A stretch of DNA of 64,000 nt from Luteimonas panaciterrae (GCF_020511115.1 NZ_JAJAVH010000002.1:1-64000); one strand, 5' to 3'; positions 43,140 through 53,146 are shown, numbered from the stretch's first letter. Translations and numbers: made by a program. Notes: generated by a model not told the origin, from the sequence alone.

Positions 43140-44063
43140 ATGAGCATGCAACCGGTTGCCCATTCCGTCGCGCTCGGCAACGGCATCACGCCGACGCTGG
43201 CCGAACTCGTCGCCTTGCGCGCCGCCGCGCAGGGACGGCGACCGCCGCGACGCGGGCGTCATGGCGTCAGCGGACAGGCGTTGTCGCCGCAGCGCGGCCG
43301 CGGCATGGAATACGCGGAATCGCGCGAGTACACGATTGGTGATGATGCGCGACATATCGATTGGCGGCTCACCGCGCGCTCCGGTCGTCCGCACACAAAA
43401 TTATTTCAGGCCGAACGCGAACGCCTCACGCTGATCGTCGCCGACACCGCGCCGTCGCTGTACTTCGGCACGCGCGTGCGCTTCAAGTCGGTACAGGCCG
43501 CGCGCGCCGGCGCCATCGCCGCGTGGGCCGCGGTACGCGACGGCGATCGCATCGCGGCGTTGCGCGGTAACGGTTCCGAGCCACCGGTCGCGCCAGCCTC
43601 GGGGCCGCGTGGCGCATTGCGAGTGCTCGATGCGCTGGTGCGCTGGTATGCGCAGCCGCCAGCCGGCGATGCCGGGCTCGGTGTCGCGCTCGATCATGCG
43701 CGGCGCGTGCTGCGTCCCGGCTCGCGCCTGCTGGTGCTGGCCGATCCCGCCAGCATCATGGCAATTCCCGACGAGCGCTGGCCCTCGCTGGCGATGCACA
43801 ACGAAGTGATCGTGCTGCTGCTCAGCGATCCGCTGGAGCGCGTGCCGCCGCGTGCCACGTTGCCGTTCGCGAGTGCGGGACATCGCGTCGAACTCGATCT
43901 CGCGGCCGATGCGCCGCGACAGCGCTGGCGGCAGGAATTCGTACGGCCGCTGGAAGCCACACTCGCGCGTCTGCCCGCGCGAGGCATCCGTGTGCAGGTG
44001 CTGTCGAGCGAGATGCCCAGTGATGCGTGGCTGCCGATTTTCGGCAAGACGAGGGCCGGCTGA
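43140..44063 (+). CDS. DUF58 domain protein (MoxR-associated)
   Basis: The product is 307 aa. The DUF58 signature is GRGMEYAESREYTIGDDARHIDWRLTARSG, followed by HTKLFQAERERLTLIVADT, the opening of a degenerate VWA-like fold. No membrane helix is evident, unlike some longer DUF58 proteins. It occurs almost universally next to moxR and is thought to work with it. The DUF4381 gene begins one nucleotide after its stop. An alternative start 6 nt downstream exists. Confidence 0.9.
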   Translation: MSMQPVAHSVALGNGITPTLAELVALRAAAQGRRPPRRGRHGVSGQALSPQRGRGMEYAESREYTIGDDARHIDWRLTARSGRPHTKLFQAERERLTLIVADTAPSLYFGTRVRFKSVQAARAGAIAAWAAVRDGDRIAALRGNGSEPPVAPASGPRGALRVLDALVRWYAQPPAGDAGLGVALDHARRVLRPGSRLLVLADPASIMAIPDERWPSLAMHNEVIVLLLSDPLERVPPRATLPFASAGHRVELDLAADAPRQRWRQEFVRPLEATLARLPARGIRVQVLSSEMPSDAWLPIFGKTRAG

Positions 44064-44064
44064 G

Positions 44065-44541
44065 ATGCAGTCTTCCGACGGCCTCGTCCTGCGCGAGATC
44101 CACCAGCCCGAGGCGCCGCCGTGGTGGCCGCCTGCGCCGGGCTGGTGGCTGGTTGCCGCCGTAGTGATCATTGCCGTCGTAGTGTCGACGCGTCTCTGGT
44201 TGCGCCGCAGGCGTCGACGCAAGGCGGCCGTCCGTTTGTTCGACGATGCGTTGCAAGCACACGATGCCGCTTCCGCACGGGTCGCCGCCATTTCGGAACT
44301 GCTGCGCCGCGCCGCGCGTCGGAGCGATCCGGCGGCAGACAAGCTCGAAGGCGAAGCCTGGCTGGCCTTTCTCGATGGTCCGTCGAGAAAAAAAGGCCGC
44401 GCGGAAAAACCCTTCTCGCAAGGACCGGGACGTCTTCTGCTCGACGGCGGTTTCCGTCGTGATCTCGCCGACGAAGTCGTGCGTGATCTGCTTCCGCTCG
44501 CACGCAAGCGCTATCTGGAACTGATGGCGGTGCGCAAGTGA
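44065..44541 (+). CDS. DUF4381 domain small membrane protein
   Basis: The product is 158 aa from the ATG at 44065. It has the DUF4381 start LREIHQPEAPPWWPPAPGWW, one membrane helix (about 27-46) and a basic RRRRRRK stop-transfer. A helical cytoplasmic part follows with GEAWLAFLDG and DLLPLARKRYLE. It is found between DUF58 and the first VWA gene in Bat-type operons of gammaproteobacteria. Function unknown, presumably a scaffold for the VWA proteins. It overlaps the next GTG start by 4 nt. Confidence 0.88.
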   Translation: MQSSDGLVLREIHQPEAPPWWPPAPGWWLVAAVVIIAVVVSTRLWLRRRRRRKAAVRLFDDALQAHDAASARVAAISELLRRAARRSDPAADKLEGEAWLAFLDGPSRKKGRAEKPFSQGPGRLLLDGGFRRDLADEVVRDLLPLARKRYLELMAVRK

Positions 44542-45557
44542 GCGACTGGTTTTCCTTGCCGGAATTCTCCTTCGCCTGGCCCTGGCTGCTGCTGGCGCTG
44601 CCGTTGCCCTGGCTGGTGCGGCGCCTGCTGCCGGCACAGCGCAGCGCTTCGGCGGCATTGAAAGTCCCGTATGGCACGCGCCTGGACGCGATTGCGGGTG
44701 GCCGCATCGGCGTCGGGCGCGCAGGATTCGCCAATCCGATGCTGTGGCTGGCATGGGCTTTGCTCTGCGTGGCCGCGGCGCGCCCGCAACAGGCGGGCGA
44801 GGCCTTGCAGCCGCCGCAGTCCGGGCGCGATCTGATGCTGGCCGTCGACCTGTCCGGCAGCATGGCCGAAGAGGACATGCAGCTCGGCAACGGCGTCGTC
44901 GATCGCCTCACCGCGGCGAAAGCGGTGCTGGCGGACTTCCTCGATCGCCGCGCCGGCGATCGCGTCGGCCTGCTGGTGTTCGGACAGCGCGCGTACGCAC
45001 TCACGCCACTCACGCTCGATCGCGAAAGTGTTCGTCAGCAGCTCGTCGACAGCGTGGTGGGCTTGGCCGGGCAGGAAACCGCCATCGGCGATGCCATTGG
45101 CCTCGGCGTCAAGCGTCTGCGCGCGCAGCCCACCGATCAGCGCGTGCTGATCCTGCTCACCGACGGCGTGAGCAATGCCGGCCTGCTCGATCCGATGAAG
45201 GCCGCCGAACTCGCGCGTGACGAACATGTGCGCATCCACACCATTGCGTTTGGCAGCGACGGCACGATGTCGGTGTTCGGTTTCCGCCTGCCGGTGCCCG
45301 GTGGCGGTGATGACATCGACGAAGCCGGCCTGAAGCGTATCGCCGACATGACCGGTGGCCGCGCCTTCCGCGCACGCGACACCGAACAGCTCGCCGGCAT
45401 CTACGCCGAGATCGACAAACTCGAACCGGTGATGCGCGCGGGCAAGCGCGTGAGGCCGCAGATCGAGCGTTATCCGTGGCCGCTGACGGCTTCCGTCCTG
45501 TGCCTGCTGCTCGCGTTCGCGTGGCCGCGCCGGATGCTGGCGGGAGCGACGGCATGA
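44538..45557 (+). CDS. VWA-domain membrane protein, BatA-like
   Basis: The product is 339 aa from a GTG start that overlaps the DUF4381 stop. Membrane helices lie near residues 12-30 and 67-83, with another at the C-terminus (about 312-330). The VWA domain (about 95-290) has an intact MIDAS: DLSGSM, a Thr in QETAIGDAIGLG, and an Asp in LLTDGVSNAG. BatA-like proteins sit in the inner membrane with the VWA facing the periplasm and interact with BatB and BatD. Its TGA overlaps the following ATG. Confidence 0.93.
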   Translation: MSDWFSLPEFSFAWPWLLLALPLPWLVRRLLPAQRSASAALKVPYGTRLDAIAGGRIGVGRAGFANPMLWLAWALLCVAAARPQQAGEALQPPQSGRDLMLAVDLSGSMAEEDMQLGNGVVDRLTAAKAVLADFLDRRAGDRVGLLVFGQRAYALTPLTLDRESVRQQLVDSVVGLAGQETAIGDAIGLGVKRLRAQPTDQRVLILLTDGVSNAGLLDPMKAAELARDEHVRIHTIAFGSDGTMSVFGFRLPVPGGGDDIDEAGLKRIADMTGGRAFRARDTEQLAGIYAEIDKLEPVMRAGKRVRPQIERYPWPLTASVLCLLLAFAWPRRMLAGATA

Positions 45558-47365
45558 GCATCGCGGCTTGGCAGGAGGCACTCTCCGCGCTGCACTTCCT
45601 GCGGCCCTACTGGCTGTTGGCGTTGCTCGCGTTGCCGCTGCCGGCGTGGTGGTGGTATCGGCAGCGGCGACAGCGCAGCGTCTGGCGCGATGCGGTCGAT
45701 CCGCATCTGCTGCCGCATCTGCTGGCGGCACGGGAGGGCGCTCGTGGCGCTCTCGGAATGTGGGCGCTGCTGGCGGCATTCGCGCTGGCGGTGCTGGCGC
45801 TGGCCGGTCCGAGCTGGCGCAAGAGCGAGCAGCCCTTGCTGCAGAACGAAGCGCCGCTGGTGATCGCGCTCGATCTGTCCAGCGCCACGCTCGCGGCCGA
45901 TCTGCCGCCCTCGCGCCTGCTGCAGGCGCGCGCGAAGATCGCCACGCTGCTCAAGCAGCGCGCCGGCGGTCAGGTGGCGCTGGTGGCCTTCGCCGGCGAT
46001 ACGCACACGGTCGCGCCGTTGACCGACGATGCGGGCAACCTCGCGTTGTTCCTGGATGCGCTCACGCCGGACATCATGCCGGTGGAGGGCAGCAACGCGG
46101 CATCGGCGATCGCCTGGTCCGCGCGACTGATCCGGCAGGCTGGTTACGGCGGCGGCGACATCCTGCTGCTGACCGATCATGCCGATGCCGAAGCACAACA
46201 GGCGGCACGCCAGGCACGCGATGCGGGCATGCACGTGTCGGTGCTCGGCCTCGGCAGCGAAGCCGGCAGCGCCTACCGCACGGCGGAAGGGCGCATCGAG
46301 CGCACGCGGCTGGATTCGGCTTCACTGCGCGAACTGGCCGACGGCGGTGGCGGTCGCTATCAAGCATTGAGCGCGGACGCGCGCGATCTCGAAGCCCTCG
46401 GCGTGTTGCGCCCGCAGGCGGGACGCGAGGCGGTATCGCTGCAAGGCGACAAAGCGAGCGTGTGGAAGGACGACGGCTATTGGCTGCTGCTGCCCTTGCT
46501 GCTGCTGATGCTGCCGGCCTTCCGTCGAGGCAGCGTGCTGGCCGCGTTCGTGGTGATGGCGTGGCTGCCGCTGCAGCCCGCGCATGCGGCGGACGATGGC
46601 ACGCTGTGGCGTCGCGCCGATCAGCGGCAACACGAGAAAATGCGCGAGGGGGTGGATGCGTATCGCAAGCGCGACTACGACAACGCCGAACGCACCTGGA
46701 AGGATTTGCCGGGCGCCGACGCCGCCTACAACCGCGGCAACGCGTTCGCGCAGGCAGGCAAATATCAGGATGCGATCGCCGCTTACGACGAGGCCCTGCG
46801 TCAACAGCCGGCGATGGCCGACGCGATCGCCAATCGCAAGGCCGTGCTCGAAGAGATGAAGCGAAAACCGCCGCCGCAGCAGCAGAACAAGAACCAGGAC
46901 AAGCAGCAGAAAAACAATTCCGGCAACGGGCAGTCGAATCCGCAAAACGGCCAGAAAAACGATTCCGACTCGAAGCCCCAGGACGGCGAGCAACAAAACA
47001 ATCATCCGCAGAACGACAAGCCGTCCCAGGACGATCGTCAGCAACAGCCGCAACCGCAAGGGCAGCAGCCGACACCTCCGTCTCAAGACACGCCATCGCA
47101 ACCGAAACCCGACGATGCCGAGGCGCAGCGCAAGGCCGATGCCGAGCAGCGCGCACGCATGGAGGAAGCGCTGCGCAAGGCGCAGGAGCAGAAGAACAAG
47201 GGCGGTGCGAAAGACGCACAGCAACGCGACGAGACGCCCGCCGAACGCGAGCGCCGCCAGGCCAACGACGCTTGGCTGCGGCGCGTGCCGGATGATCCGG
47301 GCGGCCTGCTGCGCGCCAAATTCCGGCTCGAATACGAGCGCCGCCAGGAAACCGGGGAACGCTGA
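45554..47365 (+). CDS. VWA-TPR fusion protein, BatB/BatC-like
   Basis: The product is 603 aa from the ATG at 45554. It has two N-terminal helices (about 18-35 and 60-78) and a VWA domain (about 90-285) whose MIDAS is degenerate: DLSSAT replaces DxSxS, so metal binding is doubtful. A membrane helix follows at about 310-345. A TPR segment starts AYRKRDYDNAERTWKDLPG and continues YNRGNAFAQAGKYQDAIAAY. A long Gln/Asn/Lys/Pro-rich disordered stretch (about 435-570) precedes the conserved tail WLRRVPDDPGGLLRAKFRLE. Elsewhere BatB and BatC are separate genes; here they are fused. It overlaps batD by one nucleotide. Confidence 0.92.
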   Translation: MSIAAWQEALSALHFLRPYWLLALLALPLPAWWWYRQRRQRSVWRDAVDPHLLPHLLAAREGARGALGMWALLAAFALAVLALAGPSWRKSEQPLLQNEAPLVIALDLSSATLAADLPPSRLLQARAKIATLLKQRAGGQVALVAFAGDTHTVAPLTDDAGNLALFLDALTPDIMPVEGSNAASAIAWSARLIRQAGYGGGDILLLTDHADAEAQQAARQARDAGMHVSVLGLGSEAGSAYRTAEGRIERTRLDSASLRELADGGGGRYQALSADARDLEALGVLRPQAGREAVSLQGDKASVWKDDGYWLLLPLLLLMLPAFRRGSVLAAFVVMAWLPLQPAHAADDGTLWRRADQRQHEKMREGVDAYRKRDYDNAERTWKDLPGADAAYNRGNAFAQAGKYQDAIAAYDEALRQQPAMADAIANRKAVLEEMKRKPPPQQQNKNQDKQQKNNSGNGQSNPQNGQKNDSDSKPQDGEQQNNHPQNDKPSQDDRQQQPQPQGQQPTPPSQDTPSQPKPDDAEAQRKADAEQRARMEEALRKAQEQKNKGGAKDAQQRDETPAERERRQANDAWLRRVPDDPGGLLRAKFRLEYERRQETGER

Positions 47366-49050
47366 TGTCAAGAGGAATGTTGTCGTGGTTGTTGCGATCC
47401 CTGCTATGTCTGCTGTTGTCGTGCATGGTTCTGGCCGCGCAGGCGCAGACGCGCGCGTGGATCGACCGCGACAACATCGCCGTTGGCGAAACCACCACGC
47501 TCAACATCGAAACCGATGACCTGACCGTCGATTCACCCGATTATTCGCCGCTGCGGCGTGATTTCGCGATCAGCGGCAACACCAGCAGCCGCCAGATCGA
47601 GATCGTCAACGGCGAGACCCGCACGCGCATGCTGTACGCGGTTGCGCTGCAACCCAAGCGCGAAGGCGCCCTGACCATTCCCGCATTGAGGATCGGCTCG
47701 CGCACCACGCAGCCGCTGGCCTTGAACGTCTCCGCGGTCAGAGTCGCACGCGCGGGCGGACCGGTGTTCATCGAAGCGTCGGCCGACGATCCGGCGCCGT
47801 ATGTGCAGCAGTCCGTGGGCTACACGGTGCGGCTGTATTACGAAACCCCGCTGATTTCCGGCCAGCTCGACCAGCCGACGCCGGAGGGCGCATCGCTGCA
47901 GCGCGTCGGCAGGGATGTGCAATACACCGATCAGGTCGGCGGCAAGCAATACACCGTGGTCGAGCGCCGCTATCTGCTGATCCCCGAGCGCAGCGGCGCG
48001 CTCACCGTGCCCGGCGCGCGTTTCCAGGGGCGTGGCTTGGGTGGCTTCTTCGACGATATGTTCGGCGATGGCGAGCGCGAATTGAACACCGCCGGCAATC
48101 CGCAACGCCTCAGTGTGCGCCCGATCCCCGCGAACGCGCCGCAACCTTGGCTGCCGCTGCGCGGATTGTCATTGCGTTACCTCAATACGCCGCAGAGCGT
48201 GCGTGCGGGCGAAGCGGCGACGGTGATGATCGAAGTGCATGCGGATGGCGCCAACGCCCCGCAGCTTCCTGATCTGCAGTTGCCATCCATCGATGGCGCG
48301 CAGGTGTTCGCCGATCCCGTGCAGAGCGACGACACGATCGAGAAGGGACGGCCGCAGACCAGACTGACGCGCAAGTTCTCGATCGTGCCGGCACAGGCCG
48401 GGACGCTGCGCGTGCCCGGTCCGCGCATCGTCTGGTGGGATACGAGCGCCGGCATCGCGCGCACCGCGTCGCTGCCCGATCTCAATCTGAGGGTTGGCGG
48501 TGGAACACAAGGCGCCAATTCCACGGTGCCGCGAGGTTCCGCCGCGGGCGCGACGGCGATCTCTCCGGCGGCCGGCGATACGAGCATCCCCGGCGCGGAG
48601 GCGCATACCCGTCCGTGGGCACTGGCGACAGTGATCTTCGCGGTACTGTGGCTGGTGACGCTGGGATGGGGATTGCACCGTCGCAACGTCACCATCGTGC
48701 CGCAGCGTCGTGCCGTGGCGAACGCCGGCCAGGGCGTGGCGACGCCTTCCGCGCCGCGCATCGGCCAGCGCGATTTGAAGCACCTGCTCGATACCGCCGA
48801 TCTCGGTACCGTCGCGGATGCGTTGTGCATGATGACGCAGCCGCAGGTCGCCGACCTCGATGCCTTGCGGGCAAGGCTCGACGATCCCGCGCAGCAAGCG
48901 GCCGTCGAGCAGTTGCAGCGGGCACGCTGGGGTGGTGGAGACGCGGTCGCCGCGCGCGCCGCGTTGCGGAGCGCTTTCGCGTCCGGGCCGCGCTGGAAAA
49001 CCGTGACCGTCGCGCGGGAAACGGTGTTGCCGCCGCTGTATCCCTCCTGA
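47365..49050 (+). CDS. batD: BatD family oxygen-tolerance-type protein
   Basis: The product is 561 aa. A signal peptide ends near VLAAQAQTRAW. The periplasmic part is made of repeated Ig-like beta modules (WIDRDNIAVGETTTLNIE; PYVQQSVGYTVRLYYETPL; ERRYLLIPERSGALTVPGARFQG). One membrane helix (about 413-432) is followed by a cytoplasmic helical domain. The family is linked to the Bacteroides aerotolerance (Bat) operon and to spirochaete and Francisella stress tolerance. It is last in the moxR-DUF58-DUF4381-VWA-VWA/TPR operon. No terminator with a T-run is obvious before the symporter gene. Confidence 0.92.
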   Translation: MSRGMLSWLLRSLLCLLLSCMVLAAQAQTRAWIDRDNIAVGETTTLNIETDDLTVDSPDYSPLRRDFAISGNTSSRQIEIVNGETRTRMLYAVALQPKREGALTIPALRIGSRTTQPLALNVSAVRVARAGGPVFIEASADDPAPYVQQSVGYTVRLYYETPLISGQLDQPTPEGASLQRVGRDVQYTDQVGGKQYTVVERRYLLIPERSGALTVPGARFQGRGLGGFFDDMFGDGERELNTAGNPQRLSVRPIPANAPQPWLPLRGLSLRYLNTPQSVRAGEAATVMIEVHADGANAPQLPDLQLPSIDGAQVFADPVQSDDTIEKGRPQTRLTRKFSIVPAQAGTLRVPGPRIVWWDTSAGIARTASLPDLNLRVGGGTQGANSTVPRGSAAGATAISPAAGDTSIPGAEAHTRPWALATVIFAVLWLVTLGWGLHRRNVTIVPQRRAVANAGQGVATPSAPRIGQRDLKHLLDTADLGTVADALCMMTQPQVADLDALRARLDDPAQQAAVEQLQRARWGGGDAVAARAALRSAFASGPRWKTVTVARETVLPPLYPS

Positions 49051-49169
49051 GGCGATTTCCGCCGCGCGACCCGCCTCTGCCGCCGGAACAAGGCCGCAAT
49101 GCGGCGCGGGAAGCGCCGGATGAGCTCGGTTTGCTAAGCTGCGGCCGTTTTTCGCCTGCGGAGCCCGTC

Positions 49170-50516
49170 ATGTCAGAACCGAATACGCACGCTGGCGGAC
49201 ATCGCCAGAAAGACGGGCGCATGCAGCTGCATTGGAAGATCGCGATCGGTTTCGTCGTCGGCCTGTTTCTTGGCCTGATCGTGCACTACGGCGTCGGCCC
49301 CGAGGCGCAATGGGTGCAGCTGCTGACGAAATACGCGACACAGCCGTTCTCCACGGTCTTCCTCAATCTGATCTTCATGATGATCGTGCCACTGCTGTTC
49401 TCGGCACTGGTGGTCGGTGTGTCGGAGATGGGCGACATCGGATCGCTGGGCCGGATCGGCTGGCGCACCTTGCTCTACACCGTACTGCTGTCCGGCGCCG
49501 CGGTCGTGCTCGGACTGGTGATGGTGAACCTGTTCCAGCCCGGTGCCGGCGTCGACAAGGCGCTGGCGCAGCAACTGCTCAACGAAGGCGCTGAACGCGC
49601 GCAGGCCATCGTCCAGGACAGCAGCAAGAGCGACTCCAGCGGCCTGCACATGCTGCTGTCGATCGTGCCCTCGAACGTGATCGGCGCCGCTTCCGACAAC
49701 GCCTCGATCCTGGCGCTGATGTTCTTCGCGCTGATGTTCGGCATCGGCATGGTGCTGACCAACTCACCGGCGGTGCAGACGCTCAAGCGCGGCATCGAAG
49801 GCTTGTTCGAGATTTCGATGACCCTGATCGGGCTCATCATCCGCCTCGCGCCCTACGCGGTGTTCTGCTTCATGTTCAATCTGGCCGTGCTGTTCGGCTG
49901 GGATCTGATGCTGCGGCTTGGCGCCTATGTGCTGGTGGTGTTCTTCGCCCTCGTCATCCATCTGGTGGTGACGTATTCGCTGGCCTTGAAATTCATCGGC
50001 GGCTATTCGCCGATCCGCTTCTTCAAGGGCGTGCAGGAGGCGATGCTCGTCGCCTTCTCCACGGCCTCCAGCAACGCCACGTTGCCGGTGTCGCTGCGTC
50101 TGGCCGACGAGGCGCTGGGCCTGCCGCGCAAGGTCTCGCGCTTCGTGCTGACGGTCGGCGCCACCGCCAACCAGAACGGCACGGCCCTGTTCGAGGGCGT
50201 CACGGTGCTGTTCCTGGCGCAGTTCTTCGGCGTGGAGCTGTCGATCTGGCAGCAGGTGATGGTGATGCTGGTCTGCATCCTCGGCGGCATCGGTACGGCC
50301 GGCGTGCCGTCCGGCTCGTTGCCGGTGGTGGCGCTGATCTGCGGGATGGTGGGCGTGCCGCCGGAAGGCATCGGCCTGGTGCTGGGCGTCAACCACTTCC
50401 TGGATATGTCGCGCACCGTGGTCAACGTCACCGGCGACCTGGGCATTGCCGCGATGGTCTCCAAGGGCGAGGTCGATGGTCCGAGCCTGGATGATCGCGG
50501 TAACAGCATCGGCTAG
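49170..50516 (+). CDS. Dicarboxylate/amino acid:cation symporter (DAACS family)
   Basis: The product is 448 aa from the ATG at 49170. It has eight helices plus two re-entrant hairpins typical of GltP/DctA proteins. Diagnostic motifs are the serine-rich hairpin AFSTASSNATLPVSL, the NQNGTALFEGV sodium-site motif (NMDGT in relatives) and GTAGVPSGSLPV (second hairpin), with NHFLDMSRTVVNVTGD near the end. Substrates are probably dicarboxylates or acidic amino acids with Na+ or H+. An unusual long soluble loop with KSDSSGLHM lies near residue 155. It is preceded by a 119-nt gap and probably has its own promoter. Confidence 0.93.
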   Translation: MSEPNTHAGGHRQKDGRMQLHWKIAIGFVVGLFLGLIVHYGVGPEAQWVQLLTKYATQPFSTVFLNLIFMMIVPLLFSALVVGVSEMGDIGSLGRIGWRTLLYTVLLSGAAVVLGLVMVNLFQPGAGVDKALAQQLLNEGAERAQAIVQDSSKSDSSGLHMLLSIVPSNVIGAASDNASILALMFFALMFGIGMVLTNSPAVQTLKRGIEGLFEISMTLIGLIIRLAPYAVFCFMFNLAVLFGWDLMLRLGAYVLVVFFALVIHLVVTYSLALKFIGGYSPIRFFKGVQEAMLVAFSTASSNATLPVSLRLADEALGLPRKVSRFVLTVGATANQNGTALFEGVTVLFLAQFFGVELSIWQQVMVMLVCILGGIGTAGVPSGSLPVVALICGMVGVPPEGIGLVLGVNHFLDMSRTVVNVTGDLGIAAMVSKGEVDGPSLDDRGNSIG

Positions 50517-50575
50517 GACGCCGGTGCATGCGCGTTAAAACCGCGCGGGCCTGGCATGATGGGCGTGTTAATTGC

Positions 50576-50623
50576 GCGGATGTTTTGAAGCATGGATGTT
50601 CTGAGGCATGGACGTTCTGAAGG
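50576..50623 (+). repeat. Three tandem 16-nt repeats ahead of a small exported-protein gene
   Basis: GGATGTTTTGA (50578), GGATGTTCTGA (50594) and GGACGTTCTGA (50610) recur with an exact 16-nt period. The last copy runs into the AAGGAG ribosome site (50620-50625). They could be iterated binding sites or slippage copies. Confidence 0.6.
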
Positions 50624-50630
50624 AGTCGTC

Positions 50631-51050
50631 ATGAAATCGATTTTCTGCGCCGGGCTGCTGGTGGCGCTCCTGCCGTTCGGGCAGGCACGGGCGCAGGAAG
50701 GCCAGTGCATGGATCACTACAGCAAGGAAGGCAATATCCTGAAGGGCCGCGCATTCAAGAGCTGGGCCGAATATCCCGGCATTTCCGTCGATGCCGCCTT
50801 CAAGAAGCTGCAGCAGGAAGTGGTCAGGCAGGGATTCACGGTCATCAACGCCGACAGGAAGGCGGGCACCATTTCCGCCGATCAAGGCGTGTCCGGCAGC
50901 GGAAGGCGGGTACCGTTGAACGTCCTGGTGTCCAAGAACGGCGGCGGTGTTCGCGTCGAAGTGTCGTTTACGCCCGCCGGCGGGTTGTTCGTGGACAGGA
51001 AAGGCTTGAAGAAGGGCTTCTGCGACATCCTGGAAGCGCCGGTCAAGTAA
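50631..51050 (+). CDS. Small predicted exported protein of unknown function
   Basis: The product is 139 aa from the ATG at 50631, which has a perfect AAGGAG site 5 nt upstream; the frame is open to 50592 but that start is inferior. A signal peptide (about 1-22) ends QARAQEG. The mature part has two cysteines (one near each end, QCMD and GFCDI) that could form a disulphide. It has an alpha/beta pattern with [35 protein letters not shown]. This resembles small periplasmic proteins with a DUF4410/BON-like fold, but I do not recognise a family. It stands alone between the symporter and tkt. Confidence 0.8.
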   Translation: MKSIFCAGLLVALLPFGQARAQEGQCMDHYSKEGNILKGRAFKSWAEYPGISVDAAFKKLQQEVVRQGFTVINADRKAGTISADQGVSGSGRRVPLNVLVSKNGGGVRVEVSFTPAGGLFVDRKGLKKGFCDILEAPVK

Positions 51051-51129
51051 CGAAATCGCGGCAGGCGACAGGGCATTCCCGAGGTGGGACAATAAGCATC
51101 CCACACATTACTCGGCGCCTTGGTTCTCC

Positions 51130-53127
51130 ATGACATCCGCCCCCACTCGCCGCGACCTCGCCAACGCCATCCGTTTCCTCGCCATCGACGCCGTTCAGGC
51201 CGCCAACTCCGGCCATCCCGGCATGCCGATGGGCATGGCCGACATCGCCGAAGTGCTGTGGAACGACTACCTCAGCCATAACCCCAACAACCCGAAGTGG
51301 TTCAACCGCGACCGCTTCGTGCTCTCCAACGGCCACGGCTCGATGCTGCAGTACGCGCTGCTGCACTTGTCCGGCTACGACCTGCCGCTGGAGGAGATCA
51401 AGCATTTCCGCCAGCTGCATTCGAAGACGCCGGGCCATCCGGAGAATTTCGTCACTCCGGGCGTGGAGACCACCACCGGCCCGCTCGGGCAGGGCTTCGC
51501 CAACGCCGTCGGCATGGCACTTGCGGAAAAACTGCTCGCGCAGCGCTACAACCGACCTGAATTCGCCATCGTGGACCATCGAACCTGGGTGTTCATGGGC
51601 GACGGCTGCATGATGGAAGGCATCTCGCATGAAGCCGCATCGCTGGCCGGCACCTGGGGCCTGGGCAAGCTGGTCGCCTTCTGGGACGACAACCACATCT
51701 CCATCGACGGCAATACCGAGGGCTGGTTCACTGACAACACGCCGGAGCGTTTCGAAGCCTACGGCTGGCACGTGATCCGTGGCGTCGACGGGCATGATCC
51801 GGATGCGGTGAAGGCGGCGATCGAGCAGACGCTCACGCGCGACGACAAACCGACGCTGATCTGCTGCCGCACCACGATTGGCTTTGGCTCGCCCAACAAG
51901 GCCGGCAAGGAATCCGTGCACGGTGCTGCGCTCGGCAAGGACGAAGTCGAGGCCACGCGCAAGGCGCTGAACTGGAACTACGGCCCGTTCGAGATTCCGC
52001 AGGACATCCGCGACGCCTGGCGCGCCGGCAACGCCGGCCTCGTGCGCGAGGACCAGTGGAACACCCTTTTCGACAAGTACGCCGCGCGCCATCCCGAGCT
52101 CGCCGCGGAACTGACGCGCCGCTCGCATGCCGAGCTGCCGGCGGACTTCGCCGCAGCCGCCGATGCCTATATCGCCAAGCTGCAGGCCGATGGCCAGACC
52201 ATCGCCTCGCGCAAGGCCTCGCAGATGGCCATCGAGACCTTCGCCCCGCTGCTGCCGGAACTGCTCGGCGGCTCCGCCGACCTTGCCCACTCCAACCTCA
52301 CGCTGTGGAAGGGTAGCAAGACGGTGGTTGGCGAGGATCCGGCTGCCAACTACGCCTATTACGGCGTGCGCGAATTCGGCATGACCGCGATCAGCAACGG
52401 CCTCGCCGTGCATGGCGGTTTCATTCCTTTCGACGCCACCTTCCTCGTCTTCAGCGACTACGCGCGCAACGCCGTGCGCATGAGCGCGCTGATGGGCGCG
52501 CATGCGATCCACGTCTACACGCACGATTCGATCGGTCTCGGTGAGGACGGCCCCACGCATCAGCCGATCGAGCATCTCGCGTCCTTGCGCTACATCCCGC
52601 ACAACGATGTCTGGCGTCCCTGCGACGCCGTGGAATCAGCCGTTTCTTGGCGCGCGGCGATCGAACGCAAGGATGGCCCGAGCTGCCTGATCTTCTCGCG
52701 CCAGAACCTGCAGCACCAGCCGCGCAGCGAGGCGCAAGTGGCCGACATCGCCCGCGGCGGATACGTGCTGAAGGATTCGGTCGGCGCGCCTGAGCTGATC
52801 CTCATTTCCACCGGCTCCGAAGTCGGCATCACCGTGGAAGCCGCCGCGAAGCTCGGCGACAAGGTGCGCGTGGTGTCGATGCCGTCCACCAACGTCTTCG
52901 ATCGTCAGAGCGCGGAGTATCGCGAGTCGGTACTGCCCAAGGCCTGCCGCAAGCGTGTCGCCGTGGAAGCGGGCGTCACGGATTTCTGGCGCAAGTACGT
53001 CGGTCTCGATGGCGCCGTTGTCGGTATCGACAGCTTTGGCGCCAGCGCGCCGATCGAGGCGTTGATGCCGTACTTCGGCTTCACCGTCGATAAGGTGATT
53101 GAGGCTGCGCAGTCATTGAAAGTCTGA
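51130..53127 (+). CDS. tkt: Transketolase
   Basis: The product is 665 aa, the full family length. It moves two-carbon ketol units between sugar phosphates using thiamine diphosphate in the pentose phosphate pathway. The N-terminal ThDP-binding motif is [22 protein letters not shown]. Substrate residues lie in [18 protein letters not shown] and [20 protein letters not shown]. The Pyr domain has [36 protein letters not shown] and [23 protein letters not shown], and the C-terminal domain follows. Upstream, an inverted repeat GTGGGA-N9-TCCCAC (51084-51104) brackets an AT-rich segment and may mark its promoter. The cassette array begins 20 nt after its stop. Confidence 0.97.
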   Translation: MTSAPTRRDLANAIRFLAIDAVQAANSGHPGMPMGMADIAEVLWNDYLSHNPNNPKWFNRDRFVLSNGHGSMLQYALLHLSGYDLPLEEIKHFRQLHSKTPGHPENFVTPGVETTTGPLGQGFANAVGMALAEKLLAQRYNRPEFAIVDHRTWVFMGDGCMMEGISHEAASLAGTWGLGKLVAFWDDNHISIDGNTEGWFTDNTPERFEAYGWHVIRGVDGHDPDAVKAAIEQTLTRDDKPTLICCRTTIGFGSPNKAGKESVHGAALGKDEVEATRKALNWNYGPFEIPQDIRDAWRAGNAGLVREDQWNTLFDKYAARHPELAAELTRRSHAELPADFAAAADAYIAKLQADGQTIASRKASQMAIETFAPLLPELLGGSADLAHSNLTLWKGSKTVVGEDPAANYAYYGVREFGMTAISNGLAVHGGFIPFDATFLVFSDYARNAVRMSALMGAHAIHVYTHDSIGLGEDGPTHQPIEHLASLRYIPHNDVWRPCDAVESAVSWRAAIERKDGPSCLIFSRQNLQHQPRSEAQVADIARGGYVLKDSVGAPELILISTGSEVGITVEAAAKLGDKVRVVSMPSTNVFDRQSAEYRESVLPKACRKRVAVEAGVTDFWRKYVGLDGAVVGIDSFGASAPIEALMPYFGFTVDKVIEAAQSLKV

Positions 53128-53146
53128 AAATCTTTCCTCGCCGAAT

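Noticed and set aside
50553-50572. Possible sigma-54 promoter (CTGGCATGATGGGCG)
   Set aside because: The GG element is present but the TTGC element is missing at the required spacing.
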